Below are positions 36,878 to 43,741 of a stretch of 64,000 bases of DNA, one piece after another (the stretch's first letter is position 1; each line of letters opens with the position of its first letter). The position numbers and the translations under genes were made by a program. The stretch spans positions 62,001 to 126,000 of the forward strand of contig NZ_SOBN01000003.1 in the NCBI RefSeq assembly GCF_004365705.1. The letters run 5' to 3'. The notes under the pieces are model-generated. The model had not been told where the DNA came from and did not search any database. It worked only from the letters and a program-made list of their open reading frames with translations. The DNA comes from Streptomyces sp. 846.5. Lineage in GTDB: Bacteria; Actinomycetota; Actinomycetes; Streptomycetales; Streptomycetaceae.

Positions 36878-37807
36878 TCAGATGTCCTTTTCGTAGGCGG
36901 ATTGATCGATGGGATTGCGGTATGCCTGGTGGCTACTGGACGGCCGGGAAGGCTGGAGTTCGTCCTCGTAGCTGCCCTTGCGGAGCCAGGTCGCGGGATA
37001 CGGCACGTAGCCGGACTGTCGACCTTCCGCTGTCCAGTGCTCGCGGTGCTTGATCGCTGCGGTGACGAGCTGCCCGCTGTCGACGCCGGCCTTGATGGCG
37101 GAGGCGTACGCCTTCCGCGCGTCAGCCTTGGCGGCCTTGCGGGGGTACTCCGCCCAGAAGGCGTCGAAGCCGTCCGAGACAGGTGCCGGTGCAGCAGCGC
37201 GAGGTGTCTCTCGCTCCGCCTGCGGCGGGGCAGCGAAGAGTGATGGCTCTTCTGGTGGTTCACCTGATGGTTGGGCTGGTGGTTCCGGCGCATCTGACGG
37301 CGTTACAGAACGCTGTTCAACGGCGTTACGTATCTCGTTAGACGGCGTTACTTCGGCGTCTGACGGCGTTACACCGTTACCCGTAACGCTGTTCAACGGC
37401 GTTTCAGTAACGCCATCCGACGGCGTTACCTGCCTGGCCCGGTGCCTACGGACGCGCTCGGCTGTAGCGGCGCGCCGCTTCTCCGTTTCATCGCTCAGCT
37501 GCTCCCAGTCAGCGGCCGGGCGCTTGCGCCTCAACGAGAGCGTCCAGTTCGTGCAGGAGTGTTTCGTCCCCATCGCGGTGATGAGCCCCGCCGCCTCCAG
37601 TCGTCCAAGGGCGTCCTGGACGGTGCGACGGTTGAAGCCGGTCTTGTATTGGATGCGCGGAACTGACGGGTACGAGTTGGTGCCGTCCACATGCGCGTGC
37701 TCGGCCAGAGCTGACAGCACGAAGCGCGCCGTGGTGTCGGGCCTGCCCTTCTCCGTGAGCAGCATGGGAGCGTCGTCCATGGCCCACTTCACGGCTTCGA
37801 CACTCAC
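36878..37807 (-). CDS. Phage-type replication initiator with internal iterons
   Basis: The 309-residue protein has an N-terminal winged helix (ARFVLSALAEHAHVDGTNSYPSVPRIQYKTGFNRRTVQDALGRLEAAGLI), a repetitive central linker with repeated V-T-P-S-D-G/A/N units (~125-180), and a C-terminal DnaD-like domain (FWAEYPRKAAKADARKAYASAIKAG and YVPYPATWLRKG). This is the layout of replisome organisers. The linker DNA carries CGGCGTTAC iterons, so the gene probably contains the origin it binds. It is followed at once by the loader gene. Confidence 0.82.
   Translation of the reverse strand: MSVEAVKWAMDDAPMLLTEKGRPDTTARFVLSALAEHAHVDGTNSYPSVPRIQYKTGFNRRTVQDALGRLEAAGLITAMGTKHSCTNWTLSLRRKRPAADWEQLSDETEKRRAATAERVRRHRARQVTPSDGVTETPLNSVTGNGVTPSDAEVTPSNEIRNAVEQRSVTPSDAPEPPAQPSGEPPEEPSLFAAPPQAERETPRAAAPAPVSDGFDAFWAEYPRKAAKADARKAYASAIKAGVDSGQLVTAAIKHREHWTAEGRQSGYVPYPATWLRKGSYEDELQPSRPSSSHQAYRNPIDQSAYEKDI
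37298..37429. repeat. Iteron cluster (candidate replication origin) inside the initiator gene
   Basis: Perfect CGGCGTTAC copies start at 37298, 37321, 37343, 37364 and 37421, most preceded by GA or AA. A near copy is at 37397, and inverted copies are at 37382-37388 and 37407-37414. Spacings of 21-24 bases equal two helical turns. Iterons inside the initiator gene are the arrangement of lambdoid origins. Confidence 0.82.
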
Positions 37808-37838
37808 GTGCCGCTCCTACCGCCGGGCAGCCCGAAGG

Positions 37839-37854
37839 CCCCGCCGCGGCGGGG
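37839..37854. terminator. 16-bp GC palindrome between DUF6907 and initiator genes
   Basis: CCCCGCCGCGGCGGGG is a perfect palindrome in the 104-base gap between the DUF6907-like gene and the initiator gene, both leftward. It could end the first transcript or be a protein-binding site. Confidence 0.4.
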
Positions 37855-37911
37855 TCCTCGGGTGGTTGTGCCGATCACAGGCGTTCCTCGGGGTGGTGGC
37901 TCGGTGGTGGG

Positions 37912-38505
37912 CTACGCCTCGGCGGCGAGTTGGGCGCGCAGCTGGTGCAGCACCTGGAGCTGCTGCTGAAAGTCGCCGATGAACTGGTCGAGCGCGGAGA
38001 GGTCGAACTCGTGGCCCTCACCGAGGTACTCCAGGACGGCCTTCGGCTCGGAGCCCCAGCTGCCGTAGGGCTCCTGCTGGATGCGGCCGGAGATGAGGAC
38101 CTCGGTCATGCCGTCGGCGTTCGTGACGGTCACCTTGTGGGTGTCGCCCTGGTGGGTGATGTCGAGCGGGTGCATCGGGGCGTCCGCGTCGTGGTCGTGG
38201 GTGCAGAAGGACGCGCGGCACGGGACGGTGATCGATGTGCCGCCCCAGACCTTGATCTTGCAGACGCGGACGCGGGGGTTGGCGGCGATCTCGGCGGCTG
38301 CCTGCTGCCGGACCTCCCAGGTGTTGGCGATGCGCTTTGCCTCGGCGGCCTGCCGCTCGGCGTCGACCTCGGCAAGCAGGTCGTCCAGCACTCGCGCGGT
38401 GACCTGTGGCCGGCGGGTGGGCTCGGCAAGGGCGCGACGCAGCCCCTCGTTCATGTCGGGGTCGCTGTCGGTGGCGATCACGTTGAGGGTGGTCTTAAGC
38501 TGCAC
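37912..38505 (-). CDS. DUF6907-related element protein (197 aa)
   Basis: The GTG at 38505 has AAGGAG seven bases upstream. The N-terminal half is charged and helical (NEGLRRALAEPTRRPQVTARVLDDLLAEVDAERQAAE). The second half has a C-x4-C pair with H-D-H-D-A-D-A-P-M-H-P-L-D and H-Q-G-D, the signature I associate with DUF6907, followed by a helical tail. Its function is unknown. It precedes the replication genes and so belongs to the early region. Confidence 0.6.
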   Translation of the reverse strand: MQLKTTLNVIATDSDPDMNEGLRRALAEPTRRPQVTARVLDDLLAEVDAERQAAEAKRIANTWEVRQQAAAEIAANPRVRVCKIKVWGGTSITVPCRASFCTHDHDADAPMHPLDITHQGDTHKVTVTNADGMTEVLISGRIQQEPYGSWGSEPKAVLEYLGEGHEFDLSALDQFIGDFQQQLQVLHQLRAQLAAEA

Positions 38506-38520
38506 GGGAAGCTCCTTTCG

Positions 38521-38556
38521 ACGGCGGCGCAACGGGTGTAGGGCCCGCGCCGCCGT
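38521..38556. terminator. 10-bp inverted repeat with T-run on the plus strand
   Basis: ACGGCGGCGC (38521-38530) pairs with GCGCCGCCGT (38547-38556) across 16 bases, followed by TTC on the plus strand. It lies between the excisionase-like gene and the DUF6907-related gene. Confidence 0.35.
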
Positions 38557-38589
38557 TTCGGCTGTTCAGGGATGGATGGCGGGTGCTTC

Positions 38590-38626
38590 GGGCCCCTGCT
38601 CCGGACGGCAATCCAGAGCGGGGCCC
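38590..38626 (-). terminator. Hairpin downstream of the excisionase-like gene
   Basis: GGGCCCC and GCTC (38590-38601) pair with GAGC and GGGGCCC (38616-38626) with small interior mismatches. The hairpin starts about nine bases after the stop of the Xis-like gene, which is read leftward. Confidence 0.45.
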
Positions 38627-38634
38627 CTCTCGTT

Positions 38635-38850
38635 TCAGGCGCTGATGGTTTGCGAGTCGAGCCACCGCTCAACGTCGGCCCAGCGGGCCCGCAGATGGCG
38701 GCCGACCTTGATGAACGTGGGGCCACTGCCCCGGCTGGACCAGGCGTAGACGGTGGCCAGCGGCACGCCGCAGTAGTCAGCGACCTCCTGGGCGGTGGCG
38801 AGCTTGCGCCGCTGTACCGCGCTGACCTGCGGAAGGTTGACACGAGTCAT
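38635..38850 (-). CDS. Excisionase-like helix-turn-helix protein
   Basis: The 71-residue protein is a MerR-like/HTH_17 winged helix: LATAQEVADYCGVPLATVYAWSSRGSGPTFIKVGRHLRARWADVERWLDSQ. This form is typical of Xis recombination directionality factors of actinobacterial elements. It is divergent from the XRE-integrase pair across 147 bases that must hold promoters and operators for both directions. It may double as an early regulator. Confidence 0.8.
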   Translation of the reverse strand: MTRVNLPQVSAVQRRKLATAQEVADYCGVPLATVYAWSSRGSGPTFIKVGRHLRARWADVERWLDSQTISA

Positions 38851-38997
38851 GCGCGATCTTCCCTCGTCTCGTTTTCCGGATCGATACGAATTCGAGCCGC
38901 AGCATGAGTCTGCACCCGATGGATTGTCGAGTCAATACGCAAGCTGGTGGGGACTGGTGCGTTGTGAGAACGCGCGTCGTATGTCACTCTGTTGGGC

Positions 38998-39651
38998 ATG
39001 ACGGATGAGCAGGAAGTCCCGCCGACTGTCGGGAATGTGGTCGGTGAGAATCTGCGCCGCATCCGCTTGGCGCTGCGCCTGACTCAGGGCAAGGCGGCTG
39101 ACCGGCTGGCGAGAGCGGGTCTCAACTGGAAGCGGACGCAGCTCTCTGACTTGGAGAGCGGCCGGCGGGAGAGTCTTGACGTCGGCAGCCTCTTCGTTCT
39201 TGCTGCAGCCTTCGAAGTTCAGATGCCCGCACTCTTTGAGGGTGATGGGGACGTCCTACTGACTCCGCGTGCCGATTTTCGCGAGTACGGAGCAACAGCC
39301 ACCCGGGCGCAACTGCGCAGTTGGGTTGCCGAGGTCGAACCTGACACCGTGGGGACGGGGACCCAGACCGCCAAGGCGGCCCTTGACCACCTTCGCTGGC
39401 ACGGGAGATCGATCCCCATTGCCGCCGATCAGGTTGTGGCCGAGAAGCTTGGCGTTGATGTTCAGCGCGTCGTCGAAGCGGCCGAGCAGATTTGGCACCG
39501 CGGTCTGACTGAGCAGCGCGATCTGCTGGTGGCCGAGCTGGGCGACCTTGATGTTGGCGAGCGTCAGGCCAAGCAGGGCCACATCACCAGGCAACTCACG
39601 GGCGTGCTCCTGAAGTGGATGGGCGCCGAGGGGGAGGCGGAGGATGGCTGA
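38998..39651 (+). CDS. XRE-family helix-turn-helix regulator, coupled to integrase
   Basis: The 217-residue protein has an N-terminal XRE domain (GENLRRIRLALRLTQGKAADRLARAGLNWKRTQLSDLESGRRESLDVGSLFVLAAAF) and a C-terminal helical part with WHRGLTEQRDLLVAEL. Its stop overlaps the integrase start by eight bases. It is the most likely repressor of the element's leftward genes. Its DNA is visibly lower in GC than the host genes on either side, a sign of foreign origin. Confidence 0.8.
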   Translation: MTDEQEVPPTVGNVVGENLRRIRLALRLTQGKAADRLARAGLNWKRTQLSDLESGRRESLDVGSLFVLAAAFEVQMPALFEGDGDVLLTPRADFREYGATATRAQLRSWVAEVEPDTVGTGTQTAKAALDHLRWHGRSIPIAADQVVAEKLGVDVQRVVEAAEQIWHRGLTEQRDLLVAELGDLDVGERQAKQGHITRQLTGVLLKWMGAEGEAEDG

Positions 39652-40951
39652 CGTCTACGACCGGTGGCACCTCTCGCGGCCGAAGAAGGACGCGAAGCCC
39701 TGTACCGAGCACTCCAGCCGGACCCGCATGCTGGTTGCCAGCGCCGAGCACGGGGCGGGGAAGCGCTGGCAGGTCCGCTACCGCGACCACGACGGCAAGC
39801 AGTGCAAGGAGAACTTCGAGAAGCGCAGCCAGGCCGATGCGCGCGCCGCCGAGGTCGAGACAGATCTCAACCGCGGCACGTACATCGACCCGAAGGCCGG
39901 CAAGGTCACGCTGAGGGAGTTCGCCGAGGACTGGCTAGCGGCGCGCACCTCGGACCCGTCGACCATCGCCGTGCAGGCTCGACACCTGCGGCTGCACATC
40001 CTGCCCGTCCTGGGTTCCAGGCCGCTGCGCGCACTGCGCCCGTCGACTGTGCAGGCGTGGCTCTCCGGGCTGGTGGCCACGGGGATGCAGCCGACCTACG
40101 CGAACGGCATCCTCGGAACCCTGTCGTCCATCCTCGGGGCGGCCGTTGACGACGAAGCGATCAGCAAGAACCCGTGCCGGGCAGCATCGGTCAAGCCACC
40201 GAAGGTCGTCAAGGCGAAGATCGTCCCGTGGACGGTCGAGCGCGTGACCGCAGTCCTGGCCGCACTGCCGGGCCGCTACACCTGCATGGGCATTCTCGCG
40301 GCAGGGTGCGGCCTGCGGCAGGGCGAGATCCTGGGCATCGGACCGGACGACATTGACTTCCTGCGGGGCGTCGTCCACGTCCGGCGGCAGGTGAAGCACG
40401 TCGACTACAAGCGGGTGTTCGCGCTGCCTAAGGGCAAGAAGGTCCGGGAGGTGCCGCTACCGCCCAAGGTCGCCGCCGCCCTGGCCGCGCACATGAAGGC
40501 GTATCCGGCCGTCCGGGTGGTGCTGCCGTGGGCGACGCTGGACGGCGAGCCGACACCGGTGTCTCTGTTCTTCACTACGGTGGAGAGCGCCAACGCGCTG
40601 GACTCCAACAGCTTCAACTCCCGCATCTGGAAGCCCGTGCTCGCCAAGGCCGGCGTCATCCCGACGCCGAAGAAGGGCGAGCGGTACGCTGCGGCCGACG
40701 AGGACGGCATGCACGCGCTGCGGCACCACTTCGCCAGCGTGCTGCTGGACGGCGGCGAAACGATCACAGCCCTGTCCGAGTACCTGGGCCACCACGATCC
40801 GGCGTTCACGCTGCGGACCTACGCCCACATGATGCCGACAAGCGAAGGACGAACCAAGCGGGTCATCGACGCCGCGCTCGGTGCGTCCATCGACGCCCTA
40901 ATTTCGGGGCCAAGTGCCCCGGATGTGCCCTCCCTGGCCTTGTCCACCTAG
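39644..40951 (+). CDS. int: Tyrosine-type site-specific integrase
   Basis: The 435-residue protein has an N-terminal arm-binding region, a core-binding SAM-like domain (TLREFAEDWLAARTSDPSTIAVQARHLRLHILPVLG) and a catalytic domain with R225 (CGLRQGE), H357-A-L-R360, H383 (Y-L-G-H-H) and the nucleophile Y393 (RTYAHMM), all intact. It should catalyse integration between attP and the NADAR attB, with the Xis-like protein promoting excision. The gene ends 22 bases before attR, the usual location. Confidence 0.95.
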   Translation: MADVYDRWHLSRPKKDAKPCTEHSSRTRMLVASAEHGAGKRWQVRYRDHDGKQCKENFEKRSQADARAAEVETDLNRGTYIDPKAGKVTLREFAEDWLAARTSDPSTIAVQARHLRLHILPVLGSRPLRALRPSTVQAWLSGLVATGMQPTYANGILGTLSSILGAAVDDEAISKNPCRAASVKPPKVVKAKIVPWTVERVTAVLAALPGRYTCMGILAAGCGLRQGEILGIGPDDIDFLRGVVHVRRQVKHVDYKRVFALPKGKKVREVPLPPKVAAALAAHMKAYPAVRVVLPWATLDGEPTPVSLFFTTVESANALDSNSFNSRIWKPVLAKAGVIPTPKKGERYAAADEDGMHALRHHFASVLLDGGETITALSEYLGHHDPAFTLRTYAHMMPTSEGRTKRVIDAALGASIDALISGPSAPDVPSLALST

Positions 40952-41079
40952 ACATTGCTGGTCAGCGAGTTTTGCCCCCAGAACATCAGCCACTTCGGCC
41001 GCGCTCCCGCCGCCACCAGCCCAGCGAGATCCTCCCGACTGCGCGCCCGCGCCGGGTGCCCCAACTCACTCGTCGTCAT
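40948..41079 (-). pseudogene. Detached 5' end of the NADAR gene
   Basis: From an ATG at 41079 the frame encodes MTTSELGHPARARSREDLAG and then ...GARPKWLMFWG across attR. It then runs into element sequence and stops at 40948 after a further Q-N-S-L-T-S-N-V. The first 30 codons plus the attachment-site codons join exactly in frame to the NADAR body at attL, giving a 192-aa reconstructed protein. After integration only a 43-aa fragment can be made here, from the native promoter. Confidence 0.88.
40973..40990 (+). repeat. attR, 18-bp direct repeat at right end of element
   Basis: TGCCCCCAGAACATCAGC is identical to 24859-24876. To its right the minus strand continues upstream with codons for W-K-P-R-A read backwards, the native start of the NADAR gene. 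Confidence 0.92.
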
Positions 41080-41136
41080 ACCGGAGATCCTTCCACCCGC
41101 CACCGACACCCGGCGAAGCAGTTTCCGGCATGCGGC

Positions 41137-41170
41137 AGGCCCCCTGCCGAGCGGACTCGGCAGGGGGCCT
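41137..41170. terminator. Perfect 15-bp hairpin downstream of the MFS gene
   Basis: AGGCCCCCTGCCGAG (41137-41151) and its reverse complement (41156-41170) flank a 4-base loop. It follows the stop of the leftward MFS gene by about 24 bases and faces the detached NADAR start. Confidence 0.8.
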
Positions 41171-41194
41171 GGTGGCTACGGACCGCTCGGCGGG

Positions 41195-42682
41195 TCAGCC
41201 GATGCGGCGGGGGAGGCGGGTGGAGAGGGCGATGACGGCCAGGGTGAGGACGAACTGCAGGGCCAGCACCAGGGTCAGCGCGTCGTGCATGCCGTGGGTG
41301 GGGGAGAGAGTGAGGAAGAGGGTGCCCAGGGTGGCGACGCCGAGGGCGAGGCTGGACTGCTGGGTGGTGGCGAGGATGCCGCCGCCGACGCCGGCCCGCT
41401 CGGCCGGGATCTCGGAGAGGATCAGCCGGATCAGCGGGGGCATCACCAGGCCCTGGCCGGTGCCGGCGACGACCATGCCGGGCAGCAGCACCAGCGGGCT
41501 GAGGCCGGACCAGTCGGTGGCCACGGTGACCGCGAGCACCAGCAGACCCAGGGCCTGGATCACCGCGCCGGTGCGGATCACCTTGCTGCCGTAGCGGGTC
41601 AGCAGCCGCGGTCCGGCCAGCGAGGCGACGAAGAAGCCGACGGCCATCGGGACCATGGCCACGCCGGAGGCGATCGGGCCCTCGTGCAGGCCGACCTGCA
41701 GCGCCACCGCCATCACCACCATGAAGCCGCCGAAGCCGGTGAAGAAGGGGACGGCCATGGTGAGGCCGGTGCGCAGGCCGTCGATGCGGAGCAGCGAGAG
41801 CGGGATCAGCGGGATGTTGCCGGCCTGCTCCGAGCGGCGCTCGGTGCGGACGAAGGCGTAGCCGAGGAAGGGGGCGGCGGCCAACAGGGTCCAGGTCCAC
41901 CAGGCCCAGCCGACGGCGCGGCCCTCCATCAGCGGGATCAGCAGCGCCAGCAGCGTCGCGGCCAGCAGGCCGGTGCCGGGCAGGTCGACCTTGGCCGGGT
42001 TGGCCGAGCGGGTCTCCGGGACGGAGCGCAGTGCGAGCACCGCGGCGACCAGCGCGACCGGGACGTTCACCAGGAAGATGAAGCGCCAGCCGGTGCCGAA
42101 CAGGTTCGCCGAGAGCAGCACGCCGCCGAGGACCTGGCCGATGACGACCGAGATCCCGCCGACCGCGCCGTAGATGCCCATGGCGCGGGCCTTGCGCTCG
42201 CCCTGGGTGGCGGACTGGATGGTGGCCAGCGCCTGCGGCAGCATCAGCGCCGCCGCCGCGCCCTGCAGCACCCGGGCGCCTACCAGCGCCAGCGCGGTCG
42301 GGGCCAGGCCGCAGGCCAGCGAGGTGAGGCCGAAGGCGAGAGAGCCGGCGATGAACAGCCGGCGGCGGCCGAAGAGGTCGCCGAGCCGTCCGCCGAGGAC
42401 GAGCAGGACGGCGTAGGCGATGCCGTAGCCGGCCACGAAGAGTTCCAGCGTCGCCGGGCCGGCGACCAGGTCCTTGTCGATGGTGGGCAGGGCGACGTTG
42501 ACGATGAAGAAGTCCAGCATCGGCAGGAAGGCGCCGAGCAGGACGGTGAAGAGGCCCAGGGTGCTGAGCCGGGGTGCGGCCGGCGCAGGCTTGGGGCCGG
42601 TGCTCGCGGCGCTGCCGCCGAGCCTGGTGACGGTTGGCAGGACGTTCGCCCGGGTTGCGGGTGCGGTCAGTGGAGTAGCCAT
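41195..42682 (-). CDS. MFS drug transporter (DHA2/EmrB-like, 14 TM)
   Basis: The 495-residue protein has about 14 hydrophobic segments and the DHA2 motifs: LDFFIVNVALPTI in helix 1, G-G-R-L-G-D-L-F-G-R-R-R (motif A), and ARVLQGAAAALMLPQALATI (motif C region). Such exporters use the proton gradient to expel drugs or toxic metabolites. A GTG at 42688 is an alternative start. It is divergent from an XRE/MmyB regulator with palindromic sites between them, the usual arrangement of a self-regulated efflux system. Confidence 0.9.
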   Translation of the reverse strand: MATPLTAPATRANVLPTVTRLGGSAASTGPKPAPAAPRLSTLGLFTVLLGAFLPMLDFFIVNVALPTIDKDLVAGPATLELFVAGYGIAYAVLLVLGGRLGDLFGRRRLFIAGSLAFGLTSLACGLAPTALALVGARVLQGAAAALMLPQALATIQSATQGERKARAMGIYGAVGGISVVIGQVLGGVLLSANLFGTGWRFIFLVNVPVALVAAVLALRSVPETRSANPAKVDLPGTGLLAATLLALLIPLMEGRAVGWAWWTWTLLAAAPFLGYAFVRTERRSEQAGNIPLIPLSLLRIDGLRTGLTMAVPFFTGFGGFMVVMAVALQVGLHEGPIASGVAMVPMAVGFFVASLAGPRLLTRYGSKVIRTGAVIQALGLLVLAVTVATDWSGLSPLVLLPGMVVAGTGQGLVMPPLIRLILSEIPAERAGVGGGILATTQQSSLALGVATLGTLFLTLSPTHGMHDALTLVLALQFVLTLAVIALSTRLPRRIG

Positions 42683-42709
42683 GGCCACTACTTTCCGCTC
42701 TCCTTTACC

Positions 42710-42751
42710 CTGGTACCAGTGTCTACTTATCCAGGTATCAGGAGTACCTGG
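42710..42751. promoter_or_regulatory. Operator palindromes between MFS and MmyB-type regulator
   Basis: CTGGTACCAG (42710-42719) is a perfect palindrome. CCAGGTA (42731-42737) and TACCTGG (42745-42751) form an inverted repeat of the same half-site. The shared half-site CCAGGTA/TACCTGG suggests several dimers of the neighbouring regulator bind here. Confidence 0.6.
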
Positions 42752-42784
42752 CACAGGGATGCCGAAAGGCGCATCCTGGTAGAC

Positions 42785-43675
42785 ATGGCCACCCCATCAG
42801 CTTCCGCCGCCGCCCCCCTCGAACTGGTCCCCTCCGTCGCCCCCGAGGACGTCCGCCGTCGCGAGCTGGCCGGGTTCCTCCGCAGCCGGCGCGAGCGGAT
42901 CTCGCCCGAGCAGGTCGGTCTGCCCGCCGTCGGCCGCCGCCGGACGCCGGGGCTGCGCCGCGAGGAGGTGGCGCTGCTCGCCGCCGTCGGAGTCACCTGG
43001 TACACCTGGCTGGAGCAGGCCCGGGACATCCAGGTCTCCCCACAGGTGCTGGACGCCATCGCGCGGGCGCTGCTGCTGGACCCCAACGAGCGCAGGCACC
43101 TCTTCATCCTCGCCGGAACCGCGGACCCGGCCCCCGCCGCGAGCTGCCCGACGGTCACCCCGTCGGTGCAGGCGCTGATGAAGCAGCTGGAGCCCTACCC
43201 CTGCGTGGCGGTCAACAACCGGTACGACGTCCTCGGCTACAACAGCACCTACCGGCTGCTGATCACCGATCTGGACGAGATCGCGCCCGAGGACCGCAAC
43301 CTCATGCTGCTCGCCTTCACCCACCCCGACTGGAAGCGCGGGCTGGTCGACTACGAGCTGGCGACGTCCCTGATGGTGGCCAAGTTCCGCAGTTCCATGG
43401 CCGACCATGTCGCCGAGCCGGCCTGGAAGGCGCTGCTGAAGCGGCTGCGGCTGGCCTCGCCCCGGTTCGACGCGCTCTGGCAGCAGCACGAGGTCGGCAT
43501 GTCCGGCAACGGCGACAAGCGCTTCCTCAACCCCCATGTCGGCCTGCTGCACTTCGACTTCACCACGCTGTGGCTCGGCCCGGGCCCCAGCACCCGGCTG
43601 ATCAGCTACACCCCCTCCGACGAGGAGACCCGGGAACGGATCGAGCGGCTGCACAAGCTGTCCACCGGCGGCTGA
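42785..43675 (+). CDS. XRE-type regulator with MmyB-like ligand-binding domain
   Basis: The 296-residue protein has an N-terminal helix-turn-helix beginning L-A-G-F-L-R-S-R-R-E-R-I-S-P with R-R-T-P-G-L-R-R-E-E-V-A and GVTWYTWLEQAR, then the MmyB PAS-like domain (YPCVAVNNRYDVLGYNSTYRLLITD, and a final HFDFTTLWLGPGPSTRLISYTP). This family binds fatty acids or small molecules and controls adjacent exporters or dehydrogenases in streptomycetes. Its target is probably the divergent MFS gene. Confidence 0.9.
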   Translation: MATPSASAAAPLELVPSVAPEDVRRRELAGFLRSRRERISPEQVGLPAVGRRRTPGLRREEVALLAAVGVTWYTWLEQARDIQVSPQVLDAIARALLLDPNERRHLFILAGTADPAPAASCPTVTPSVQALMKQLEPYPCVAVNNRYDVLGYNSTYRLLITDLDEIAPEDRNLMLLAFTHPDWKRGLVDYELATSLMVAKFRSSMADHVAEPAWKALLKRLRLASPRFDALWQQHEVGMSGNGDKRFLNPHVGLLHFDFTTLWLGPGPSTRLISYTPSDEETRERIERLHKLSTGG

Positions 43676-43741
43676 CGGAAAGGGCCGACGGCCCGGGGTG
43701 GGACAATGGGGGGTCCGCCCAGTGATCAGGAAGAGCCAGAG

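Larger units (their letters stand above)
24859..40990. mobile_element. 16.1-kb integrated prophage/satellite-like element in a NADAR gene
   Basis: Bounded by exact 18-bp repeats, with the tyrosine integrase gene ending 22 bases from the right one. Contents in order: a rightward module of an HTH protein and overlapping small membrane proteins (25121-27131), phased repeats with a 36-aa zinc-ribbon protein, then a long leftward block (38850 down to 27338) with excisionase-like, DUF6907, replication initiator with iterons, DnaC-like loader, six small proteins, tape measure, and an XRE/DUF6879 pair. A rightward XRE regulator and integrase complete it. No terminase, portal, capsid, lysin or FtsK-type transfer gene is recognised. 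Joining the outer flanks recreates an intact NADAR gene. Confidence 0.93.

Noticed and set aside
24859-40990. Classification as a pSAM2-type actinomycete integrative conjugative element
   Set aside because: No FtsK/SpoIIIE-like TraB translocase and no RepSA or primase-polymerase type replication gene is present. A phage-type initiator, loader and tape measure are.
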